The notes under the pieces: model-generated
What the model was told of the DNA's origin: nothing
The model's input: only the letters and a program-made list of their open reading frames with translations
Databases searched by the model: none
In this document: one piece after another, positions 13,664-21,648 of the stretch
Layout: each line of letters starts with the position of its first letter
Position numbering within the stretch: the first letter of the stretch is position 1
NCBI GenBank assembly: GCA_964495805.1
Contig: CAZBWV010000041.1
Coordinates: 1-22,793, forward strand
Reading direction: 5' to 3'
Origin: JALXCH01 sp964495805
GTDB lineage: Bacteria > Calditrichota > Calditrichia > RBG-13-44-9
Length of the DNA: 22,793 bases
Made by a program: the position numbers and the translations under genes

Positions 13664-15582
13664 CCGGGAAAATATCCACCGCTGAATTTATCCGATTTCA
13701 CAGCGCACGCCCGGATTTCCACCGCCCACTGCTACAAATTCCCCGCAGTGCCGAACAACGAATCCGGCAAAAACTTGAATCTCTTTACGGAAACGAACAT
13801 GTGGAGGAAATATACCGGGAATTGTCCCGGTTGATGAAGGTTTATTATGCCTACAAAACCCCTCTTATGCTGGAGTGGGAGAAGCAGTTCCGCCCGGAAG
13901 ATCGGTTTACCGAGCGGGATGTGATTTTGATTACCTACGGTGATCTGGTGAGGCGTGTCGGGGAATCGCCGCTGGTGACTTTGCGCAAACTGACCAGTCG
14001 TTATTTAAAAGGGGTGTTTAATACCATCCACCTGTTGCCTTTCTTCCCCTATTCCTCCGACCGGGGATTTGCAGTGATTGATTTTGAACAGGTCGATCCG
14101 CAGTTGGGCACATGGGACGATATTCTGGACATGAAACGCGATTTTAAACTGATGTTTGATGGGGTGTTCAACCATGTTTCGGCGGAGAGCCGCTGGTTCC
14201 AGGAGTTTTTAAATCAGAATCCCGAATATGTGGATTTCTTTTCGGTGTTCGACACCCGTTCGGAAATTTCTCCCGACCATCTGAAACTGATTGTTCGTCC
14301 GCGCACCAGTGACGTGTTGAGCACATTCCAGACGCTGAACGGACCTAAACTGGTATGGACCACTTTCTCCCCCGATCAGATAGACCTGAACTTTAAAAAT
14401 CCCCGGGTGCTGTTAAAGATCGTGGATATTCTACTCACCTATGTGCGTCGCGGTGCGGATATCATCCGGCTGGATGCGGTGACGTATCTGTGGGAAGAAT
14501 TGGGAACCAGCTGCGTGCACCTGGAACAAAGCCATGCCATCATCCGGCTGTTTCGCGACGTGCTGGATGTGGTGGCACCCCACGTGGCGTTGATTACCGA
14601 AACCAATGTGCCCCACGAGGAGAACGTGCGCTATTTCTCCAACGGTTACGACGAAGCCCAGATGGTGTACAATTTTGCTTTGCCACCGCTGGTGTTGCAT
14701 GCCTTCCACACCGGGGATGCCAGCAGGCTCACTCAATGGGCAGCTTCGTTAAAATTCGTTTCGCCCCAGGCCACTTATTTTAACTTTCTGGATTCCCACG
14801 ATGGCATCGGAGTCATGGCGGTCAAGAACATCCTGAGCAGTGAGGAAATTGATGCACTTGCTTTGCGTGTGGTGGAAAACGGGGGATTTATTTCCTACAA
14901 AGACAACGGGGACGGAACAGTGAGTCCCTATGAATTGAATGTCACCTGGTGGAATGCGCTCAACAACGACCGGGATGGAGAGCCGGTAGAGCAAAAGGTG
15001 CGTCGGTACCTGGCTTCCCGGGCGATTGCCCTGGTTATGATGGGTGTACCCGGTATTTATCTGCACGGCCTGCTGGGCTCCCGCAACGATGTGGATGCGG
15101 TGCTGGAAGAGCAGCAAACCCGCAGCATCAATCGCAGAAATTTGAATATGGACGGGCTGATTCGCCTTTTGCGCGACGCTTCCACCACCACCCATCAGGT
15201 GGCAACGGGACTGGTGGCACTTATTCGCCATCGGGTACAGGAAGCGGCATTCCATCCCAATGCGGAGCAGCGCATCCTATCGGTTAGTCCGGGTACGTTT
15301 ACCGTAGTGCGGACTGCTGCCCACGGTCAGGAACAGATTGTGGCAATAACCAATGTGACCTCAAAGCCCCAGCGCTGGGGAGTCAGGGTGGCTGAAGGCG
15401 GATTAATCGCCTGGCGGTGGCGGGACCTGTTAACCGGAAAATCCTACCAGGCGCAGCAGGGGCAACTGGAACTGATGGTAGAACCGTACCAGGTGATGTG
15501 GTTAAAGGGAAGAAGGGAAAGAAAGAAGACAAAAGAAAAAAGACAAAAGAAAAAAGATAAGATTGGGGGAGAGGGGGGATAA
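13660..15582 (+). CDS. GH13_18 sugar phosphorylase, glucosylglycerate/sucrose phosphorylase-like
   Basis: A 640-residue alpha-glucan-type TIM barrel that splits an alpha-glucoside with phosphate to give glucose-1-phosphate. It resembles the YcjM/glucosylglycerate phosphorylase branch, with shared segments such as ITETNVPH, MVYNFALPPLVLHA and GSRNDV. Catalytic residues are nucleophile D272 (RLDAVT), acid/base E314 (ITETN) and D381 (LDSHDGIG). The family normally ends at a QVMWLK-like segment, present here at about 611-616. Behind it are 24 extra residues, mostly Lys, Arg, Glu and Gly, encoded by a purine repeat. Translation is coupled to the STAS gene by ATGA. The substrate (glucosylglycerate, sucrose or other) cannot be decided from the sequence. 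Glucosylglycerate use would tie it to osmolyte or nitrogen-stress metabolism. Confidence 0.9.
   Translation: MTGKISTAEFIRFHSARPDFHRPLLQIPRSAEQRIRQKLESLYGNEHVEEIYRELSRLMKVYYAYKTPLMLEWEKQFRPEDRFTERDVILITYGDLVRRVGESPLVTLRKLTSRYLKGVFNTIHLLPFFPYSSDRGFAVIDFEQVDPQLGTWDDILDMKRDFKLMFDGVFNHVSAESRWFQEFLNQNPEYVDFFSVFDTRSEISPDHLKLIVRPRTSDVLSTFQTLNGPKLVWTTFSPDQIDLNFKNPRVLLKIVDILLTYVRRGADIIRLDAVTYLWEELGTSCVHLEQSHAIIRLFRDVLDVVAPHVALITETNVPHEENVRYFSNGYDEAQMVYNFALPPLVLHAFHTGDASRLTQWAASLKFVSPQATYFNFLDSHDGIGVMAVKNILSSEEIDALALRVVENGGFISYKDNGDGTVSPYELNVTWWNALNNDRDGEPVEQKVRRYLASRAIALVMMGVPGIYLHGLLGSRNDVDAVLEEQQTRSINRRNLNMDGLIRLLRDASTTTHQVATGLVALIRHRVQEAAFHPNAEQRILSVSPGTFTVVRTAAHGQEQIVAITNVTSKPQRWGVRVAEGGLIAWRWRDLLTGKSYQAQQGQLELMVEPYQVMWLKGRRERKKTKEKRQKKKDKIGGEGG
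15510..15579 (+). repeat. Purine-only repeat tract encoding the C-terminal tail
   Basis: The tract is almost entirely A and G with near-tandem AGACAAAAGAAAAA units at about 15527-15555, followed by GGGGG and GGGGGG runs. It provides the last two dozen codons of the phosphorylase gene and ends at its stop. Confidence 0.7.
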
Positions 15583-15607
15583 AAAAACGCCCTGAGGAAG
15601 GGCGTTT
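15581..15607 (-). terminator. Intrinsic terminator between convergent genes
   Basis: A perfect 9-base stem, AAACGCCCT (15585-15593) and AGGGCGTTT (15599-15607), has a 5-base loop. Read on the minus strand it is followed by seven T residues, so it best terminates the carboxylase transcript. In the plus direction it lies three bases behind the phosphorylase stop, but the T run there is short. Confidence 0.88.
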
Positions 15608-15635
15608 GGTGTTGTGAAAATTGGGAATCAGTGTT

Positions 15636-17291
15636 TCAGGTTTGAATTACGCCGGGATTGAATCGCGGAATATCCGGGTTGTGTTCGGCCATGCGGATGC
15701 CGGTGGAAACGATTCGGCGAATTTCCGTGGGCGGCACAATGCCATCCACCCACAATCGTGCCGCAGCATATAGGGGGTGCATCTGCTCAGCATACCGCCT
15801 TTTGATATCCTCCAATAATTGATTCTTTTCCTGTTCGGAGATTTCTTTGCCCTGTTTTTTAAGCTGAGAGATGCGAATGGAAAGCAGCGTCTGGCTGGCC
15901 TGGTGTCCGCCCATCACTGCAATGTTGGCTGTGGGCAGTGCAAAAATCAATCTGGGATCGTATGCCTTCCCGCACATGGCGTAGTTACCCGCTCCGAAAC
16001 TGTTTCCAACAATAAAAGTGAATTTGGGCACCACGGAATTGGCCACTGCATTCACCAGTTTGGCGCCATCTTTCAGGATTCCACCATGCTCAGCCTTTTT
16101 GCCCACCATAAAACCGGTAACATCCTGGAAAAACACCAGGGGAATTCGTTTTTGGTTGCAGTTCATGATAAAACGGGCGGCTTTGTCCGCACTGTCCGAA
16201 TAGATCACGCCACCAATTTGCATCTCTCCTTTGCGATTTTTTACCACCAGCCGCTGGTTCGCCACAATTCCCACCGCATATCCATCAATCCGTCCGTAAC
16301 CGGTGATGATGGTTTTTCCGTACCCTGCTTTGTACTCATCCAGTTCGCTGTTGTCTAAAATCCGTGCCAGTACCTGGTACATATCGTAAGGTCGGCTGCG
16401 GTCTTCCGGAATGATGCCGTATAGCTCTTCCGGATCGAATGCCGGGGGCGCCGGTTCTTTGCGGTCGAACACCTGTTTGGGGAAATGTCCGAATTTTTCG
16501 AACAGGTTTCTGACCAGCTTCAGTGCTTCCTCTTCGTTGGGAACGCGGTAATCGGTCACTCCGCTGATTTCGCTGTGCACAATGGCTCCGCCCAGTTCCT
16601 GATTGTCGATTTCCTCACCAATCGCCGCTTTAACCAGATGGGCGCCAGCCAGAAACACCGTACCGTTTCCTTCTACAATCAGCGCTTCGTCGCTCATGAT
16701 GGGCAAATAGGCACCACCTGCCACACAATTGCCCAGGATGGCCGCTATCTGGGGAATTCCCATGGAGGACATGATGGCGTTATTCCGGAAGATTCGGCCG
16801 AAGTGCTCCTTATCCGGGAACAGGTCTTCCTGCAGGGGCAGAAAGATCCCTGCCGAATCCACCAGATAGACAATGGGCAGGCGGTTTTCCATGGAAATTT
16901 CCTGTGCTCGCAGATTTTTCTTGCAGGTCATGGGAAACCAGGCACCGGCTTTTACGGTGGGATCGTTCACCACAATCACGGCATCTCGCCCATGGATTTT
17001 CCCGATGCCAAACACGGTGCCTGCGGAAGGGGCACCGCCATACTCCCTGTACATGCCGTGGGCAGCGTATTTGCCAATTTCCAGAAAATAAGAGTCGGGA
17101 TCAATCAGGCGGCGGATACGTTCCCGTACCGGAAATTTCCCCTGTTTTTGAATCTTCTGCAGGTATTTCTCGCCTCCACCTTTTTCCACCTGCGCATCCA
17201 CCTCTTGCAATTCCGACCACAGTTTCCGGTAATTCTGAGCATTTTTCTGGAATTGGCTATCTTTTTGAATTTCGGAACCAATACGTGCCAT
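15636..17291 (-). CDS. Acyl-CoA carboxylase beta subunit, methylcrotonyl-CoA carboxylase type
   Basis: A 551-residue carboxyltransferase subunit that moves CO2 from biotin to an acyl-CoA. The sequence follows methylcrotonyl-CoA carboxylase beta more than the propionyl-CoA type: VNDPTVKAGAW, KKNLRAQEI, LVDSAGIFLPLQ, FPDKEHFGRIF, CVAGGAYLPIMSDE and VFLAGAHLVKAAIGEE in the N-half, and FFQDVTGFMVG with NSFGAGNYAMCGKAYDPR in the C-half. Geranyl-CoA carboxylase (AtuC) is an alternative. The ATG has GGAG six bases upstream. It follows the acyl-CoA dehydrogenase by 118 bases. The biotin-carboxylase/biotin-carrier alpha subunit is not in the window, so the enzyme needs a partner encoded elsewhere. The transcript ends at the terminator at 15581-15607. 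Confidence 0.93.
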   Translation of the reverse strand: MARIGSEIQKDSQFQKNAQNYRKLWSELQEVDAQVEKGGGEKYLQKIQKQGKFPVRERIRRLIDPDSYFLEIGKYAAHGMYREYGGAPSAGTVFGIGKIHGRDAVIVVNDPTVKAGAWFPMTCKKNLRAQEISMENRLPIVYLVDSAGIFLPLQEDLFPDKEHFGRIFRNNAIMSSMGIPQIAAILGNCVAGGAYLPIMSDEALIVEGNGTVFLAGAHLVKAAIGEEIDNQELGGAIVHSEISGVTDYRVPNEEEALKLVRNLFEKFGHFPKQVFDRKEPAPPAFDPEELYGIIPEDRSRPYDMYQVLARILDNSELDEYKAGYGKTIITGYGRIDGYAVGIVANQRLVVKNRKGEMQIGGVIYSDSADKAARFIMNCNQKRIPLVFFQDVTGFMVGKKAEHGGILKDGAKLVNAVANSVVPKFTFIVGNSFGAGNYAMCGKAYDPRLIFALPTANIAVMGGHQASQTLLSIRISQLKKQGKEISEQEKNQLLEDIKRRYAEQMHPLYAAARLWVDGIVPPTEIRRIVSTGIRMAEHNPDIPRFNPGVIQT

Positions 17292-17409
17292 ATTTTTCTC
17301 CGCTTTAGTTCATGCCTTCCGATTTACTCCCTCCACATTTGCTGCGAAACATCTCACCCTTTCCTTCCACTCCCGTTTGTTTCACGAAATCCCCGGTTCC
17401 CCCGATATT

Positions 17410-18564
17410 TTACACCGTGTGAGCTTGCTTTAGAATATCCCGTGCAATAACCAGGCGAAGTATCTCCGATGTCCCTTCTCCGATGGTGCCCAATTTGGCA
17501 TCCCGATAAAATTTTTCTACCGGGTACTCCTTAATAAATCCGTAACCGCCGTAGATTTGCACGGCTTCGTTTGCGGCGCGCACTGCCACTTCGCTGGCGT
17601 AAAGCTTGGCCATTGCCGATTCCAGATTCACATTCATCCCGTTGTCTTTCATCCAGGCAGCGCGCATAATGAGCAGTCGGGCGGCATCGATTTCCGTAGC
17701 CATATCCGCCAGTTTGAATTTAGTTGCCTGGAAATCGGCAATTTTTCGCCCGAACGCTTCCCGTTCCTGAGCATAGCGCAGGGCGTGTTCGTAAGCACCG
17801 CGGGCAATTCCCACACACATCGCTCCAATGCTGATCCGACCACCGTCCAGTGTGGCCATAGCCTGATGGAAACCTTCGCCCTCTTTGCCTAAAATATTCT
17901 CTGCGGGAATTTCGCAGTCCTCAAAAAACAGCTCGGCTGTGTCGCTGGCGCGCATGCCCAGCTTGTTCAGGTTCTTACTGATTTTGTAACCGGGAGTCCC
18001 TTTCTCCACCACAAAGGCAGAAATTCCCCGCGTCCCTTTCTCCGGGTCTGTGCGGGCTATTACCACCGTGTAATCGGAAAAATTGGGATTGGTAATGAAT
18101 GTTTTGGAGCCGTTCAGTACCCATTTGTCTCCTTTCCGTACAGCGGTGGTTTTTAGCGCTTTGGCATCGCTGCCGCAACCCGGTTCGGTGAGTGCCCAGG
18201 CGGCCAGACTCTCTCCGGAAGTAAGACGGGGTAAATATTTCCGCTTCTGCTCCTCCGAACCAAAGTTGTAAATGTGAAATGTGCCCAGGGAGTTGTGGGC
18301 AGCCACAATGAGTCCCACGGAAGGGTCCACTGCGGAGAGCTCTTCCACAATCAGCGCATATTCCACATATCCCATTCCCGCACCACCATACTCCTCCGGA
18401 TAAATGATGCCCAGCAATCCTAACTCCCCTAATTTTCGGACAATTTCTAAAGGAAACTGCTTTTTCTCATCATACTCCATGATGTGAGGTTCAATCTCTT
18501 TTCGGGCAAAGTCCCGTACCATCTGCTGAATGGCAATTTGCTCGTCGGTCAGTCGAAAATCCAT
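17410..18564 (-). CDS. Acyl-CoA dehydrogenase, short-chain/branched type
   Basis: A 384-residue FAD enzyme that introduces the alpha-beta double bond in an acyl-CoA. Signature motifs are AWALTEPGCGSDA near 116-128, a YAQEREAFGRKIADFQ segment near 263-278 and VQIYGGYGFIKEYPVEKFYRD. The catalytic base position at the C-terminus is E363 (GEGTSEI), as in butyryl-type enzymes. Isovaleryl-CoA dehydrogenases carry their base elsewhere and usually have Gly or Ala here, so isovaleryl specificity is not supported despite the carboxylase neighbour. AAAGGAG lies six bases before the ATG. Its promoter region holds a palindrome and a hairpin. Confidence 0.93.
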   Translation of the reverse strand: MDFRLTDEQIAIQQMVRDFARKEIEPHIMEYDEKKQFPLEIVRKLGELGLLGIIYPEEYGGAGMGYVEYALIVEELSAVDPSVGLIVAAHNSLGTFHIYNFGSEEQKRKYLPRLTSGESLAAWALTEPGCGSDAKALKTTAVRKGDKWVLNGSKTFITNPNFSDYTVVIARTDPEKGTRGISAFVVEKGTPGYKISKNLNKLGMRASDTAELFFEDCEIPAENILGKEGEGFHQAMATLDGGRISIGAMCVGIARGAYEHALRYAQEREAFGRKIADFQATKFKLADMATEIDAARLLIMRAAWMKDNGMNVNLESAMAKLYASEVAVRAANEAVQIYGGYGFIKEYPVEKFYRDAKLGTIGEGTSEILRLVIARDILKQAHTV

Positions 18565-18597
18565 CTGTTTCTCCTTTCCCTTTAATGGTCAAAAACA

Positions 18598-18639
18598 CCC
18601 GGATAGTCGGGGATTTTCCGGAGGGACGAACCATCCGGG
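18598..18639 (-). terminator. Hairpin between the permease and the acyl-CoA dehydrogenase genes
   Basis: CCCGGATAG (18598-18606) pairs with CCATCCGGG (18631-18639), seven perfect pairs plus a wobble, with a loop of 24 bases. On the minus strand it is followed by TGTTTTT. It lies between the membrane-protein stop and the acyl-CoA dehydrogenase start, so it may be a weak terminator of the former or a leader element of the latter. Confidence 0.4.
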
Positions 18640-18664
18640 CTTGTGTGTGGTTGAAAAATCGCTG

Positions 18665-18690
18665 CATCACTGCATGATGTTCAAAATATA
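18665..18690 (-). promoter_or_regulatory. Candidate -10 box and operator palindrome of the dehydrogenase
   Basis: On the minus strand a TATATT box (18685-18690) is followed by the palindrome CATCA-5-TGATG (18665-18679), which would span the transcription start near 18678. No good -35 box is seen. A regulator bound to the palindrome would block initiation. This is an inference from position. Confidence 0.35.
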
Positions 18691-18745
18691 GAACGAAAAT
18701 TTATTAAAGAAAGTGTTCTCTGAAAAAAATTGCCCGTCAGGATTT

Positions 18746-19486
18746 TTAATCGATAAAATCTTTCCGGCGCAGGAACCGCAGGTTAAGCCACAGATACAGC
18801 CCGATTTGGCCGGCTGCCACCAATAAAAAAACACTCTGCCACATTCCCGGACGAAGCGAAACTGCAGTGAAGATGATTTCCAGAAACGGTGGTAGCAAGA
18901 GGGTGAGCAACACATACGCTTCCCGCAAACCAGAGGGTGGGAACAGTGCTGTTTTATTCAAAATACTTCCGAACACCAGAAGCAGCAGAATCAGCCAGGC
19001 CACGTAGGGACGATAGGTAAAGGAGAAACTGATGAGCAGGGTGGACAACGCCAGCAGCAACAGAATCAGCGCCATCCGCACGGGAAGCAGCAAAAAATAA
19101 TTGCCCTCCGGGAAGCGCACACCGTAAATCAGGGCAAAAAATAACACCCAGGCCAGATCGATGAATACAATGAGCACCACTTTGGCCAGAAAAAAACGAA
19201 TGCGTCCGAACGGCCGAATGAGCGAAAAGTAAAGGTCGTTCCCTTTTTCCAGAAAAAACAACGAACTACCGGTTACCAGATTGAGTAGCAATGCCAGCAC
19301 ACCAAACACGGTCCAGATGGCATCCTCCGCACGATTTCCGTACAGAAATCCCCAGAAAAAAATGTGAAACACCACCAAAAAAACAATCTCCCGCAGATAA
19401 CGGTGACTTCGCAGATAATTTTTCAGGAAAAATGTGAGATACGGTGTCAGGTGAAGCACCGTGCGTGCATTTTCGGACAGAAGCAC
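18746..19486 (-). CDS. Membrane protein resembling an ABC-2 type permease
   Basis: A 246-residue polytopic protein with about six to seven membrane segments. The loop after the second segment, EKGNDLYFSLIRPFGRIRF, resembles the 'E...L...PisR.rf..gK' pattern of ABC-2 exporter permeases, and the tail LNLRFLRRKDFID is also typical. No ATPase gene is next to it, so the match is to fold only and the transported molecule is unknown. The start is GTG with GGAG five bases upstream. A promoter lies at 19544-19572. It is divergent from the AtuA gene. Confidence 0.6.
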   Translation of the reverse strand: MLLSENARTVLHLTPYLTFFLKNYLRSHRYLREIVFLVVFHIFFWGFLYGNRAEDAIWTVFGVLALLLNLVTGSSLFFLEKGNDLYFSLIRPFGRIRFFLAKVVLIVFIDLAWVLFFALIYGVRFPEGNYFLLLPVRMALILLLLALSTLLISFSFTYRPYVAWLILLLLVFGSILNKTALFPPSGLREAYVLLTLLLPPFLEIIFTAVSLRPGMWQSVFLLVAAGQIGLYLWLNLRFLRRKDFID

Positions 19487-19818
19487 CAGCTCTCCAATCC
19501 CTTTTGTGGTTCAGAGCAGCAATTTTTCAGTTACCCATCCGGAAAAATAGTGGATTCCTCCCGGAAAGTCAAATTCTTGAAATAAAACCTTTCTGGGGCA
19601 GCAAAACATTTCCCCGGAGGTGACTCACATAGCTTGTTCAAAAAATCATTTGCTAATTCCTGCTTGATTTTGAGTGTATATTGAATTTCAGGAATCCGAA
19701 AAAGTGATGGTCCCCGGGAAGGGGAAGGACACAGAACAGGATTTGAGACAACTCACGCGATTTGCAGACAAGCTTTCGGAAATTGAAGATCAGCACACTT
19801 ACAAAACATGAGGTCAAC
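19487..19818. other. Divergent intergenic region, permease and AtuA genes
   Basis: No gene is seen in these 332 bases. The left half carries the minus-strand promoter at 19544-19572. The right half, which must drive the AtuA gene, shows a TATATT-like box near 19657-19662 without a clear -35. The AtuA reading frame is open back to 19762, but that extension has no ribosome site. Confidence 0.55.
19544..19572 (-). promoter_or_regulatory. Promoter of the ABC-2-like permease gene
   Basis: On the minus strand, TTGACT (19567-19572) and TATTTT (19544-19549) are separated by 17 bases. The -35 matches 5 of 6 and the -10 matches 4 of 6. The predicted leader is about 50 bases. Confidence 0.5.
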
Positions 19819-21189
19819 ATGAGTAAAGAGATCATCCGCATCGCTTCGGGACAGGGTTTCTGGGGCGATCGCATCGATGCCCCCATCGACCAGGTGCGCA
19901 AGGGTCCCATCGATTATCTGGTGATGGACTACCTGGCTGAGGTCACCATGTCCATCATGGAAAAACAGCGCATGCGCAATCCGAAGTTAGGTTATGCCCG
20001 GGATTTTATTCCGCTGATGGAAGAGCTTTTGCCGGATTTGGTGGAGAAGAACATCCGGGTAATTACCAATGCCGGTGGGGTAAATCCCATTGCCTGTCGG
20101 GATGCCATTTTTGAAGTGGCAGCCAGGTTAGGCATCCGGGGCTTAAAAGTTGGGGTGGTGCACGGGGACGATATCATGAACCGGTTGGATGATTTTTTGC
20201 GCAACGGTGTGGAATTACGGCACATGGATACCGGTGAACCATTATCCACAGTGCGGGACCGGGTGTACAGCGCTAACGTTTATCTGGGCGCACGGCCGGT
20301 GGTGCAGGCATTGCAGGAAGGAGCTCAGATTATCATTACCGGTCGTGTAACCGACACCGGACTGACCCTGGCACCCATGATTTATGAATTTGGCTGGCAG
20401 GAAGACGACTACGACAAGCTGGCGGCTGGCATCATTGCCGGACATATTATTGAATGCGGTGCGCAGGTGAGTGGGGGAAATTACCTGGCTGGCTGGAAGG
20501 ATGTGCCAGACTTTGCTAACATTGGTTTTCCCATTATCGAAGCCCGTCCCGATGCCACTTTTGTGGTGACCAAACATGAGAATACCGGTGGGGTAGTCAA
20601 TCTTCAAACGGTAAAGGAGCAGCTGGTGTACGAACTGGGCGATCCGAAATCCTACATCACTCCCGATGTGGTAGCAGATTTTACCAGCGTCCAGCTGGAG
20701 CAGGAAGGCAAGGATCGGGTACGGGTATCTGGCATTCGTGGACAGCAACCCACGCCATTCTATAAGGTTTCCATCTCCTATGCGGATGGCTGGACCTGTA
20801 TTGGACATCTGACTTACGCCTGGCCCGATGCGCTGGAAAAAGCACGCAAAGCGGATGAGATTATCCGGGAACGAATTCGTTATCTGGGATTGGAATTTGA
20901 GGAAATTCATACCGAATTTTTAGGGTACAACGCCTGTCACGGCCCGCTTTCCCATCCCATCGACGATCCCAATGAAGTGGTACTTCAGATTGGGGTGAGG
21001 GGTTACAACAAGGAACACATGGAACGCTTCAGTCGGGAGATGATTCCGCTGGTGCTTACCGGTCCACCCACGGTAACCGGTTTTGGTAGCGGACGTCCCA
21101 AACCCAAAGAAGTGGTGGCTTTCTGGCCAGCACTCATTCCCAAGGAATTGGTGACGCCCATTGTGGATGTGGCGGAAATGCCCCGATGA
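19819..21189 (+). CDS. AtuA family protein (DUF1446), catalytic-like N-terminal part
   Basis: A 456-residue protein matching the DUF1446/AtuA family, found with leucine and acyclic terpenoid acyl-CoA degradation genes. Family segments include IASGQGFWGDR near the start, DYLVMDYLAEVTMSI, VITNAGGVNP, IITGRVTDTGLTLAP and GHIIECGAQVSGGNY. The biochemical role is not established. The ATG at 19819 is preferred over the longer frame because GAGG lies five bases upstream and the family starts here. Many relatives carry a C-terminal ferredoxin-fold domain in the same chain. Here that domain is a separate gene 71 bases downstream. Confidence 0.9.
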   Translation: MSKEIIRIASGQGFWGDRIDAPIDQVRKGPIDYLVMDYLAEVTMSIMEKQRMRNPKLGYARDFIPLMEELLPDLVEKNIRVITNAGGVNPIACRDAIFEVAARLGIRGLKVGVVHGDDIMNRLDDFLRNGVELRHMDTGEPLSTVRDRVYSANVYLGARPVVQALQEGAQIIITGRVTDTGLTLAPMIYEFGWQEDDYDKLAAGIIAGHIIECGAQVSGGNYLAGWKDVPDFANIGFPIIEARPDATFVVTKHENTGGVVNLQTVKEQLVYELGDPKSYITPDVVADFTSVQLEQEGKDRVRVSGIRGQQPTPFYKVSISYADGWTCIGHLTYAWPDALEKARKADEIIRERIRYLGLEFEEIHTEFLGYNACHGPLSHPIDDPNEVVLQIGVRGYNKEHMERFSREMIPLVLTGPPTVTGFGSGRPKPKEVVAFWPALIPKELVTPIVDVAEMPR

Positions 21190-21260
21190 GGGAGTAAGTT
21201 TGGGATAGTGGCAGGAAAATAGGAGAAATGTGCGCATAAAAACCAGGGAGAAAATGAATA

Positions 21261-21629
21261 ATGAAAATACAGCTTTTAAAACTGGCTCATGCACGTTCCG
21301 GGGATAAAGGGGATACCGCCAATGTTGGGGTTATTGCCTACAAACCGGAATATTATCCGTTTTTAAAGGAAGTATTAACTCCGCAGCGGGTAAAAGAACA
21401 TTTTGCCGGCATTTGTATGGGGGAAGTGGAACGATTCGAACTGCCCAACATCCATGCGCTGAATTTTTTGCTGCACAATGCACTGGGTGGTGGCGGAACC
21501 CGTACTCTGCGTCACGATGCTCAGGGAAAAACACTTTCCACAGCCATGCTGCGTATGGTTGTGGATGTGCCGGATCATCTGGCGCGGGAGTGGGGATTAA
21601 GTGAGGTGGAATCTGAAAAATCGGTTTGA
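21261..21629 (+). CDS. AtuA C-terminal ferredoxin-fold-like protein
   Basis: A 122-residue protein that matches the C-terminal domain of AtuA/DUF1446 proteins: LAHARSGDKGDTANVGVIAY at 8-27, then VERFELPNIHALNFLL and ALGGGGTRTLR. It presumably pairs with the product of the preceding gene, making a two-subunit form of what is one chain elsewhere. The ATG at 21261 is the natural start of the family. GGGAG lies about ten bases upstream, and AATA sits directly before the start codon. It is the last gene before the long repeat mosaic, and a family A element begins 19 bases after its stop. Confidence 0.87.
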   Translation: MKIQLLKLAHARSGDKGDTANVGVIAYKPEYYPFLKEVLTPQRVKEHFAGICMGEVERFELPNIHALNFLLHNALGGGGTRTLRHDAQGKTLSTAMLRMVVDVPDHLAREWGLSEVESEKSV

Positions 21630-21648
21630 TTTTTAGAACAGCTCCTTA

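Noticed and set aside
16485..17450. A 321-codon open frame on the plus strand opposite the carboxylase gene
   Set aside because: It lies antisense to a well-conserved carboxylase, its translation has no recognisable motifs and there is no ribosome site. It is a codon-bias shadow.
19762..19818. A longer N-terminus for the AtuA protein
   Set aside because: The extra 19 residues precede the family start and have no ribosome site, while the ATG at 19819 has GAGG upstream.
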